Origin: Acidobacteriota bacterium
GTDB taxonomy: Bacteria; Acidobacteriota; UBA6911
Direction of reading: 5' to 3'
DNA length: 5,046 nt
Assembly (NCBI GenBank): GCA_031254095.1
Contig: JAIRVC010000316.1
Location: 1-5,046, forward strand
The position numbers and the translations under genes are program-made. Below the pieces are notes generated by a model. The model was given only the letters and a program-made list of their open reading frames with translations. It was not told the origin of the DNA and did not search any database. The first letter of the stretch is position 1. Every line of letters begins with the position of its first letter. This document shows, piece after piece, positions 1 through 5,046 of the stretch.

Positions 1-630
1 CATTATTCCGCGACGGTCGGCATAGGAGTATACCAGGGAATTACAAGCTGGCTGTCCCTCGGAACTTCGTATTCCATACAGCTCAACGATGACCTGAAAG
101 AAAACCAGGCTCACCGTGTAGAGATCGGCCGCCTGCAATTCAATCTTTCACAGAATACCGTGGTATACACCTCCGGCGGCGTTGTGATCTCCAAAAATTA
201 CAACCGCATAGAAGAAGGCTATGAAATCCGTCCGACGGCGCGCGCGGGAATATCCTGGTCGACAGAGGCGGGCAGGCTGTATGCGGAATATTCAAGAACA
301 ATGATGTCAGTAAGCGGTTCCCGCCGGTTGCTTCCATCGGATACCGTTTCGGCGGGGTTGGGAAAACCTATCGGCGGCAGAATAAATTTAAGGCTGATCG
401 GATATTATCAGCGAAGCAGCGATTCTACCGATTCCGGGCAGCTGTCTGTATATCAGGGGCAGGCGTCGCTGGAATGCCTTCTCGTTCAAGGGCTTTCCAT
501 GTCGGCCAATTACACGTACCGATACCAGGACAATTCCATCAATGTGTTGGGAGGCATCCCATATGCCGAACGACAAACGATTTCCGCCGGACTGCAATAC
601 AACTGGCCTTCGAGGCGAACCGGCTACTGA
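1..630 (+). CDS. Outer-membrane beta-barrel protein, C-terminal part (5' end outside window)
   Basis: The frame is open from base 1 to the TGA at 628-630, giving 209 visible residues, so the start lies to the left of the window. The GTG at 160 is internal and not a credible start. The protein is a run of amphipathic beta-hairpins: strands with alternating hydrophobic residues and many aromatics and glycines, for example YSATVGIGVYQGI, TARAGISWST, INLRLIGYYQR, LSMSANYTYRYQ and QTISAGLQYNW. Short polar turns rich in D, N, S and G separate them. The chain ends in tyrosine, and the last strand sits close to the C-terminus, as is typical of barrels inserted by the BAM machinery. I see no TonB-dependent receptor features, though the plug region would be off the window. 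It could be a porin-like or polysaccharide/exosortase-associated barrel, but family and substrate are not recognisable. The gene ends 29 bp before cobU, so co-transcription is possible, but a role in cobamide uptake is not shown. Confidence 0.8.
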   Translation, partial: HYSATVGIGVYQGITSWLSLGTSYSIQLNDDLKENQAHRVEIGRLQFNLSQNTVVYTSGGVVISKNYNRIEEGYEIRPTARAGISWSTEAGRLYAEYSRTMMSVSGSRRLLPSDTVSAGLGKPIGGRINLRLIGYYQRSSDSTDSGQLSVYQGQASLECLLVQGLSMSANYTYRYQDNSINVLGGIPYAERQTISAGLQYNWPSRRTGY

Positions 631-659
631 TTATTTAATCCTGAACGCCGGTAAAGAAA

Positions 660-1217
660 ATGGGCAAAGTAATCCTGGTGACCGGCGGCAGCCGGAGCGG
701 AAAAAGTTCATGGGCGCAGAAAACGGCGGAATCCATATCGCCCCGCCGGGTCTTTATCGCGACATGCCCTGTTATTGACGATGAAATGCGGGAACGCATC
801 CGTAAACACCGGCAGTCCCGTGACGAAAAAAACTGGCATACGATTGAAGAACCTCTGGACATTGCCGGCGCGATTGATTCCAGTCATGAATTCCCCGCCG
901 CTCTGGTCGATTGCCTCACGCTGTGGATCAATAATCTTATGTATCGCGCCGAAAAAGAAAATACGGCCATTACTGAAACGGATGTGGCCGCGGAATGCCG
1001 CCGCGTCATTGACGCCGCAAAACGGCATCCCGGCGCCGTGCTGTTTGTCACCAATGAAGTCGGCATGGGGATTATTCCTGAAAACGCGCAGGCGCGGCTT
1101 TACCGCGATCTTGCGGGAAGATGCAATCAGGTTATTGCCGAAGCGTGCGACCGTGTTGTGCTGATGATTTCCGGGTTGCCGCTGGAAATGAGCCGCCTCA
1201 CGGCGGTCAGCGGTTAG
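660..1217 (+). CDS. cobU: Bifunctional adenosylcobinamide kinase / adenosylcobinamide-phosphate guanylyltransferase
   Basis: CobU phosphorylates adenosylcobinamide and then transfers GMP from GTP to give adenosylcobinamide-GDP, the activated form that CobS joins to the lower-ligand riboside. The 185-residue length is normal for the family. The P-loop GGSRSGKS is at residues 9-16. The segment DDEMRERIRKHRQSR (40-54) contains His50, which aligns with the histidine guanylylated in the Salmonella enzyme. VDCLTLWINN (83-92) and TNEVGMGIIPEN (131-142) are family signatures, followed by RLYRDLAGRCNQ (146-157) and the terminal SGLPLE (171-176). The ATG start places the P-loop at the usual distance from the N-terminus. 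The only upstream Shine-Dalgarno candidate is weak (GGTAAAG, 650-656), so translation may depend partly on the gene just upstream. Two stop codons in tandem (TAG, TGA) end the gene, and its last codons lie within a heptamer repeat. It is the first of three cobamide genes on this strand. Confidence 0.95.
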   Translation: MGKVILVTGGSRSGKSSWAQKTAESISPRRVFIATCPVIDDEMRERIRKHRQSRDEKNWHTIEEPLDIAGAIDSSHEFPAALVDCLTLWINNLMYRAEKENTAITETDVAAECRRVIDAAKRHPGAVLFVTNEVGMGIIPENAQARLYRDLAGRCNQVIAEACDRVVLMISGLPLEMSRLTAVSG

Positions 1218-1231
1218 TGATCAGTGGTCAG
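1204..1231 (+). repeat. Four tandem 7-bp repeats (consensus YGGTCAG) across the cobU stop codon
   Basis: Four contiguous heptamers are visible: CGGTCAG (1204-1210), CGGTTAG (1211-1217), TGATCAG (1218-1224) and TGGTCAG (1225-1231). The first two encode the C-terminal AVSG of CobU and supply its TAG stop. The last two are intergenic and give a second stop, TGA. The unit resembles heptanucleotide short tandem repeats described in some bacteria, notably cyanobacteria, but no function can be read from it here. It may arise by replication slippage. Confidence 0.6.
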
Positions 1232-1246
1232 AAAAATCCGCCGTGA

Positions 1247-1261
1247 ACCATCTTTGATGGT
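1247..1261 (+). other. Small perfect hairpin in the cobU-cobD gap
   Basis: ACCATC (1247-1252) and GATGGT (1256-1261) are exact inverted repeats around a TTT loop. A further four-base pairing of TCCG (1237-1240) with CGGA is possible on the outside. No T-tract follows, so it is not a standard intrinsic terminator. It may only stabilise or process the transcript between cobU and cobD, or it may be chance. The rest of the 84-bp gap holds only the heptamer repeat and the cobD ribosome binding site. Confidence 0.3.
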
Positions 1262-1287
1262 AGCTTCCGGAATGAAGTTATAGAGGC

Positions 1288-1296
1288 GAGGAAGGA
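1288..1296 (+). promoter_or_regulatory. Strong ribosome binding site of cobD
   Basis: GAGGAAGGA ends five bases before the ATG at 1302 and is the best Shine-Dalgarno match in the window. It fixes the cobD start and suggests independent translation initiation, unlike cobU and cbiB, which lack a comparable site. Confidence 0.75.
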
Positions 1297-1301
1297 AAAT
1301 T

Positions 1302-2429
1302 ATGAATCACGGCGGCAATCTGCGCCAGCTGGCCGAAATTTCAGGAAGGCCGGCCGGTGAAATCATCGACTTTTCAGCCAATATAAATCCGCTTGGGCCG
1401 CCTGCGTGGATGCGGCCGTTGATCAGTTCGCGGATAAGTTCTCTCTCCCATTATCCCGATCCGGATTGCGCGGATTTGATCAAAGCCGCGGCCGCGCGTT
1501 ACGGCGTATCCGCCGGGGAGCTTATAGCGGGAAACGGTTCCTGCGAACTTCTTTACCTGATTCCGCGCGTCGTGGGCAGGCGCGGCCTGATACCTGTTCC
1601 GTCATACTCGGACTATTCGCGCGCGTGTTCCGCCGCGGGCTGCCGGGTTGATTATTTTCCGCTCCGGGAATCTGAAGGATTTTCATTAAACACGGACACG
1701 CTTGATGCCGCGCTCGAAAAAGAGGCCGCGCTGGTATTCATAGGACAGCCGAATAATCCGACAGGCGCGGTCTGCGATGCTGACGCGCTGAGGCGGCTCG
1801 CTCGCCGCCGGCCAGATTCCATTTTCTTTATCGACGAAGCTTTTGCGGATTTTGTCGATGGTCTGGACAGTTTGACAAAAAATCGTCCCGGCAATGTGGT
1901 CGTGCTGCTTTCGCTGACGAAATGTTTCGCTATTCCGGGGCTACGGCTGGGGATCGCGGCGGCGGACGCCCACATTATCCGAGCCTTGCGCGAACTTCAG
2001 CCGCCCTGGTCGGTGAACGCACTCGCTGCGGCCGTTGGCGCCGAGGCGCTCGGCGATACGGAATATCTGGCAAGGATGCGGGAATATGTTGATCGCGCCC
2101 GCGACTGGATGGCGGATGAATTGAATCGCATCGGCGGCTTCACCGTTTATCCCGGCCGCGCGAATTTTCTGCTGCTGCGCATTGACAATACGAAGCAAAA
2201 CGCGGCGGAGCTTACGCAAAAGCTTCTGGCGCAGGGAATCGCGGTTCGCGACTGCGGGAATTTTGAAGGGCTGGACGGCCGTTTCATTAGAGTCGCGGTA
2301 AGAACCGAATCGGAAAACGCCCGGCTGATTGAAGCGCTCAAATCGCTTCAATCGTCTGATTCGCGTCCCGCGCGGCGGCGGCAAAAGACGCCGCCGATCA
2401 TGTTTCAGAGTACGGGCGCCAATGTATGA
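1302..2429 (+). CDS. cobD: Threonine-phosphate decarboxylase (PLP enzyme) with an unusual CobQ-like C-terminal tail
   Basis: This fold-type I PLP enzyme resembles histidinol-phosphate aminotransferase. It decarboxylates L-threonine O-3-phosphate to (R)-1-amino-2-propanol O-2-phosphate, the linker of the nucleotide loop. The N-terminus MNHGGNL and then DFSANINPLGPP (23-34) and YPDPD (51-55) are typical of the CobD/CobC family. The phosphate-cradle region AGNGSCELLY is at 76-85, QPNNPTG at 149-155, Asp178 (FIDEAF) should contact the PLP pyridine nitrogen, and the Schiff-base lysine is Lys207 in SLTKCFAIPGLRLG (204-217). A late IRVAVR (329-334) carries the carboxylate/phosphate-binding arginine. 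The enzyme should end near residue 348 (LIEALKSL). The remaining 27 or so residues are extra: a basic segment PARRRQKTPP, then IMFQSTGANV, which resembles the start of cobyric acid synthase. The stop overlaps the cbiB start by 4 bp (ATGA), implying translational coupling. In Pseudomonas nomenclature this gene is cobC. Confidence 0.93.
   Translation: MNHGGNLRQLAEISGRPAGEIIDFSANINPLGPPAWMRPLISSRISSLSHYPDPDCADLIKAAAARYGVSAGELIAGNGSCELLYLIPRVVGRRGLIPVPSYSDYSRACSAAGCRVDYFPLRESEGFSLNTDTLDAALEKEAALVFIGQPNNPTGAVCDADALRRLARRRPDSIFFIDEAFADFVDGLDSLTKNRPGNVVVLLSLTKCFAIPGLRLGIAAADAHIIRALRELQPPWSVNALAAAVGAEALGDTEYLARMREYVDRARDWMADELNRIGGFTVYPGRANFLLLRIDNTKQNAAELTQKLLAQGIAVRDCGNFEGLDGRFIRVAVRTESENARLIEALKSLQSSDSRPARRRQKTPPIMFQSTGANV
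2391..2426 (+). pseudogene. Possible remnant of the 5' end of cobQ (cobyric acid synthase) in frame at the end of cobD
   Basis: The last codons of cobD encode PPIMFQSTGANV. CobQ/CbiP proteins begin with a motif of the type (I/V)M(V/L/F)QGT(G/A)S(D/N)VGKS, the nucleotide-binding loop of this amidotransferase. The match runs through the valine and is cut exactly before GKS, where a TGA appears and cbiB begins. CobQ makes the adenosylcobyric acid that CbiB consumes, so a cobQ gene between cobD and cbiB would be natural. The only start codon nearby in this frame is the ATG at 2400, so the ancestor was either a CobD-CobQ fusion or a CobQ with a very short leader. The similarity covers about ten residues and could be chance. 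An assembly collapse is also possible. Confidence 0.4.
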
Positions 2430-3379
2430 ATCCGGAATATCAGATACTCGCCGCTTTCGGGCTTGATCTGCTTCTTGGCGATCCGCGCCGGCTGCCGCAC
2501 CCCGTAAAACTGATCGGGCGTTTTGCCCTCGTGCTGGAAGCTCCGCTCAGGCGGCGGTTCACGAATCTCCGCGCGGCCGGAATTGCCGCCGCCGTACTGG
2601 TCGTGGGTTCCGCCGGGCTGATTACATGGGCTGCGATTCGCTGCGCCGCATTTGCGCATCCTGTCGCGGGAGACGTAATTTCGATTCTGCTGCTGTATAC
2701 GACATTCGCCGCAAGGGATTTATTGAGGCACAGCCACAAGGTATACAAGGCGTTACAGGCGGACGACATCCGGGGCGCGCGCGAGGCCGTCGCCATGCTT
2801 GTGGGGCGGGATACAAAAAATCTGGACGAGGGCGGCGTTTCCCGCGCGGCGGTGGAAAGCGTGGCGGAAAATCTAATTGACGGCGTGACCGCGCCGATTT
2901 TTTTCGCGGCACTGGGCGGGCCGGTCGCGGCCATTATGTATAAGGCGGCGAGTACGCTTGATTCCACATTCGGATATAAAACCGAACGGTATCTTTTTTT
3001 CGGCTGGGCATCCGCGCGGCTGGATGACGCCCTGAATTATCTGCCGGCGCGGCTCACCGTGCCATTTATTGCCATTGCCGCGGCCGTTTCCGGATTCCGT
3101 CCATTTTGCGCACTGCGAGTCTGCCTGAGGGACGGACGAAAACATTCGAGTCCGAACGCCGGTCTTGGCGAAGCCGCCGTTGCCGGAGCGCTTGGCTTAC
3201 AGCTCGGCGGACTGAATTATTACGATGGCGAGCCGGAGGAAGGCGCGCTTTTAGGCGATCCCGTCCGCCGGCTCGGCAGGCGTAGCATTCTTTCCGTCAA
3301 CATACTGGCGTTTATAACCGCGGTTTTATTCCTTCTTGCCTGCGTGGCCATGCGCGGCATATTCGCCGTTGTTATTTAG
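2426..3379 (+). CDS. cbiB: Adenosylcobinamide-phosphate synthase, integral membrane protein
   Basis: CbiB joins adenosylcobyric acid to (R)-1-amino-2-propanol phosphate, the CobD product, in the cytoplasmic membrane to give adenosylcobinamide phosphate, the substrate of CobU. Its 317 residues match the family length. Signatures are LDLLLGDPRRLPHPV (13-27) with GR (31-32), LVGRDTKNLDE (125-135), ESVAENLIDGVTAP (144-157), YKAASTLDS (172-180), LDDALNYLPARL (199-210), RDGRKHSSPNAGLGEAAVAGAL (235-256) and the late NYYDG (264-268). Hydrophobic stretches at about 52-72, 80-98, 153-171, 208-224 and 288-307 are the likely membrane segments. The ATG overlaps the cobD stop as ATGA. The upstream bases lack a good ribosome binding site, so translation probably couples to cobD. 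If a cobQ gene was lost here, the original binding site went with it. The TAG at 3377-3379 lies 17 bp before a MITE-like element. In Pseudomonas nomenclature this gene is cobD. Confidence 0.95.
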   Translation: MNPEYQILAAFGLDLLLGDPRRLPHPVKLIGRFALVLEAPLRRRFTNLRAAGIAAAVLVVGSAGLITWAAIRCAAFAHPVAGDVISILLLYTTFAARDLLRHSHKVYKALQADDIRGAREAVAMLVGRDTKNLDEGGVSRAAVESVAENLIDGVTAPIFFAALGGPVAAIMYKAASTLDSTFGYKTERYLFFGWASARLDDALNYLPARLTVPFIAIAAAVSGFRPFCALRVCLRDGRKHSSPNAGLGEAAVAGALGLQLGGLNYYDGEPEEGALLGDPVRRLGRRSILSVNILAFITAVLFLLACVAMRGIFAVVI

Positions 3380-3387
3380 AGGTTCCC

Positions 3388-3401
3388 TTTCCTTAAGGAA
3401 A
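3388..3401. repeat. 14-bp perfect palindrome at the left boundary of the MITE-like element
   Basis: TTTCCTTAAGGAAA equals its own reverse complement. Its right half (GGAAA) is the tip of the element's left inverted repeat, its centre TTAA is the presumed target-site copy, and its left half is flanking DNA. It could fold into a 5-bp stem with a TTAA loop, but no T-tract follows, so it is a poor terminator for cbiB. Confidence 0.5.
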
Positions 3402-3541
3402 CACTGATTAATTGCCTGCGCGGGATGAAGTGCGAGGCGCACGGAGCGCAGGAACCGAGGCATATATCTAATGATATGTTGAGGTTACGAGCACCGCGCA
3501 ACGAAGCAATTCGCCCGCTCAGGCAATTAATCAGTGTTTCC
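3397..3541. mobile_element. MITE-like palindromic element (145 bp) with terminal inverted repeats
   Basis: The 22 bases at 3397-3418, beginning GGAAACACTGATTAATTG, are the exact reverse complement of 3520-3541. The pairing continues with one mismatch through 3419-3424 and 3514-3519, giving about 28 bp of terminal repeat. The interior is also imperfectly self-complementary: for example AACC (3453-3456) with GGTT (3483-3486), and at the centre ATATC (3464-3468) with GATAT (3473-3477) around TAAT. The whole element can therefore fold into one long hairpin. It has no coding capacity. Its flanks are TTAA on the left and CTAG on the right; both fit a YTAR target but are not identical. Ends beginning GGAA with a CTGA a few bases in, plus YTAR flanks, recall IS5-family elements. 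A TA duplication with slightly different ends, as for IS630/Tc1-type elements, is an alternative. It fills most of the gap between convergent genes and may act as a bidirectional terminator. Confidence 0.8.
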
Positions 3542-5046
3542 CTAGTTTTTGCAGCAGCTTGTCGATTATAGCGATTGCCTCGTCGTATTCGCCAATCATT
3601 TTGTTATGCCCGATACGCTCAATGTCATCATGGAGATCGGCCGCGCCGGAATATTCAAGCAGGTTATCCATATTGCTGTTTATCGCGGTCGAATCGAAAT
3701 TGTTTAACGCTTCCCTGAGGCCGTTAAGAGTTGTCGTCAAGCGCCGCGTGTCGATATCAGTTTTTTTGCCGGACGGCGTTATGCCGGGCAATTCTCGTTT
3801 TATATTCTCAAGAAGTAATTCAAGCTCCCGTAAATAACCGGCATTGTTGTTTTCTATGAAAGCCCAATCCCCGCGTTTTCCGGCCATTTCAAGCATTTTG
3901 GATTCGTCGGAAATTTTTTCGGCTCCCACGATTGCGGCCGCGCTCTTCATGCCGTGTACATATGTAACATAGAGATTAATGTTCTTATTGCTGAAACTCT
4001 CTTTGATTTCATTAAGTTTATACAGGCCGTCCTTATAAAATATGCCAAGCATCCTGATATAATTCTCATATGACCCGCGGGACATAGCTATCCCCTTTTT
4101 CGCATCAATTCCATCTATTGAGAGCATTGTTTTTCCGCCCGGCAATTCCCGCGCTTCTTGTTTATCATAATTTTCCGGCGCCAATTTCTGCTTTTCCTTT
4201 GGGATCCATTTTTCAAGTATCTCGTGCAGCCTTAATGTGTCTATCGGCTTGGAAAGAAAATCGTCAAAGCCGCTGCTCAGGAACATTTCTCTGGTTCCGG
4301 AAACTGCGTTTGCCGTCAACGCAACTATTGGCAGCGATCTGTAAAAAGGCTCTTTATCGCCTAAAGCCCTTATGCGCGCCGTGGTTTCTATACCATCCAT
4401 CCCCGGCATCATGTGGTCCATAAGGACAAGGTCGTATCTGGCTGTTTTTATCGCTTTGATAGCTTCAAGGCCGCTTCTGCATAGATCGACATGTATTTTG
4501 TAGTGTTGCATCAACCCTTCGGCAACTTTTAAATTGGTGTTGATGTCGTCAACGACAAGCACCTTCGCGTCCGGCACAATAAGTCTTGCCGCAACGTTAC
4601 TGCTCAGGCTGGTTATAAAGCTGTCGGAGACGCCATTTAGTAAGTTTGCTACAGGCAGGCAGAAAATCGGCGTTGTGATAATGCTGACATTCCGGTCGGC
4701 AATCGCTTCGCCGAATTCAGCGATAAGCACAAATTCGGCTTTTGAGTCAAATTCAGCGTATGTCTTTTTTACATTGTCATACAAAACCGAAGCGACAAAA
4801 ACATATTGATAAATCTGGCTTTTTATTTCTTCATAAAACTCCGCCGCCGTTGTCACCAGCTTATAATTAACGCCAAGATTATCCATCGTCCAGGTAACAG
4901 ATCGGGCGTTTATATGCCGCCTTTCGTAAATCAGCACATTTTTGCCTTCAGGGTTTTTAATCTCGGCCAGTTTCGCGTGGTTTTTGTATGATTGCGGTAT
5001 CGATACGGTAAAGACGCTTCCTTTTCCATATTCTGATTTTACGTCG
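3531..5046 (-). CDS. Hybrid histidine kinase, C-terminal part: ATPase end, pseudo-receiver, receiver, HPt (5' end outside window)
   Basis: The frame is open to the right edge, so this is 504 residues of a longer protein. The GTG at 4937 is internal: upstream in frame lies SEYGKGSVFTVSIPQ (visible residues 4-18), the G2 box ending a histidine-kinase ATPase domain. Next comes a degenerate receiver (about 37-138), whose beta-3 strand reads YQYVFVASVLYDN, with no Asp at the phosphorylation site. A canonical receiver follows (about 161-283): VLVVDD (Asp166/167), phosphoacceptor Asp210 in LVLMDHMMPGMDG, Thr244 in VALTANA and Lys266 in LSKPID. An HPt domain (about 307-419) carries His364 in YVHGMKSAA. 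A helical tail of about 80 residues resembles a further bundle but has no HPt motif. The protein should pass phosphate from kinase to receiver to HPt and then to a separate regulator. Sensor and dimerisation domains are off the window. Base composition is visibly more A/T-rich than in the cobamide genes. The final residues GKH and the stop come from the MITE-like element. Confidence 0.9.
   Translation of the reverse strand, partial: DVKSEYGKGSVFTVSIPQSYKNHAKLAEIKNPEGKNVLIYERRHINARSVTWTMDNLGVNYKLVTTAAEFYEEIKSQIYQYVFVASVLYDNVKKTYAEFDSKAEFVLIAEFGEAIADRNVSIITTPIFCLPVANLLNGVSDSFITSLSSNVAARLIVPDAKVLVVDDINTNLKVAEGLMQHYKIHVDLCRSGLEAIKAIKTARYDLVLMDHMMPGMDGIETTARIRALGDKEPFYRSLPIVALTANAVSGTREMFLSSGFDDFLSKPIDTLRLHEILEKWIPKEKQKLAPENYDKQEARELPGGKTMLSIDGIDAKKGIAMSRGSYENYIRMLGIFYKDGLYKLNEIKESFSNKNINLYVTYVHGMKSAAAIVGAEKISDESKMLEMAGKRGDWAFIENNNAGYLRELELLLENIKRELPGITPSGKKTDIDTRRLTTTLNGLREALNNFDSTAINSNMDNLLEYSGAADLHDDIERIGHNKMIGEYDEAIAIIDKLLQKLGKH

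Noticed and set aside
160..630. Complete 156-residue protein starting at GTG 160
   Set aside because: The same frame is open back to base 1 with continuing beta-strand pattern, so 160 is internal.
1218..1301. Cobalamin riboswitch upstream of cobD
   Set aside because: The 84-bp gap is too short, and no B12-box-like sequence or multi-stem arrangement is visible. None is seen between 631 and 659 either.
1941..2967. Long minus-strand open frames opposite cobD and cbiB (1941-2384 and 2440-2967)
   Set aside because: They lie antisense to two well-recognised enzymes, have low-complexity Arg/Ser/Ala-rich translations with no family features, and are expected shadows in GC-rich DNA.
3380..3401. Intrinsic terminator of the cobamide operon at the TTTCCTTAAGGAAA palindrome
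   Set aside because: The stem is only 5 bp, A/T-rich at its tip, and no T-tract follows.
3397..3541. CRISPR repeat, phage attachment site or small RNA gene between cbiB and the kinase
   Set aside because: There is a single inverted pair with a palindromic interior, no spaced direct repeats and no integrase or tRNA nearby; a MITE-like element explains the structure better.
3531..4937. Minus-strand gene starting at the GTG at 4937 as a complete response-regulator protein
   Set aside because: The frame stays open upstream to the window edge and encodes the G2 box (SEYGKGSVFTVSIPQ) of a histidine-kinase ATPase domain, so the gene is a larger, truncated hybrid kinase.

Overview
The window looks like part of a chromosome from a Gram-negative, probably anaerobic bacterium. 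The evidence is an outer-membrane beta-barrel protein at the left edge, cobamide (vitamin B12) lower-loop genes in the middle, and a large multidomain hybrid histidine kinase at the right edge. A Desulfobacterota-like host is a guess from gene style and the MITE-like repeat. No rRNA, tRNA or taxonomic marker gene is present to test it.

Layout: (1) 1-630, plus strand, the C-terminal part of a beta-barrel outer-membrane protein. (2) 660-3379, plus strand, three cobamide genes: cobU, cobD (threonine-phosphate decarboxylase) and cbiB. CobD makes (R)-1-amino-2-propanol phosphate. CbiB joins it to adenosylcobyric acid. CobU activates the resulting adenosylcobinamide phosphate to the GDP form. The partners cobS and cobT, and the enzyme that supplies adenosylcobyric acid (CobQ/CbiP), are not in the window. 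(3) 3397-3541, a MITE-like palindromic element with near-perfect terminal inverted repeats of about 28 bp, lying between convergent genes. (4) 3531-5046, minus strand, a hybrid histidine kinase whose N-terminal part lies beyond the right edge. What is visible is the end of the ATPase domain, a degenerate receiver, a canonical receiver, an HPt domain and a helical tail.

Three things stand out. CobD ends in an unusual tail whose last ten residues (IMFQSTGANV) read like the extreme N-terminus of cobyric acid synthase CobQ, stopping just before its GKS motif. This suggests a deleted cobQ or a collapsed CobD-CobQ fusion between cobD and cbiB. The MITE-like element supplies the stop codon and last residues of the histidine kinase. 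Four tandem heptamers of consensus YGGTCAG run across the cobU stop codon. I found no cobalamin riboswitch, CRISPR array, transposase or RNA gene.
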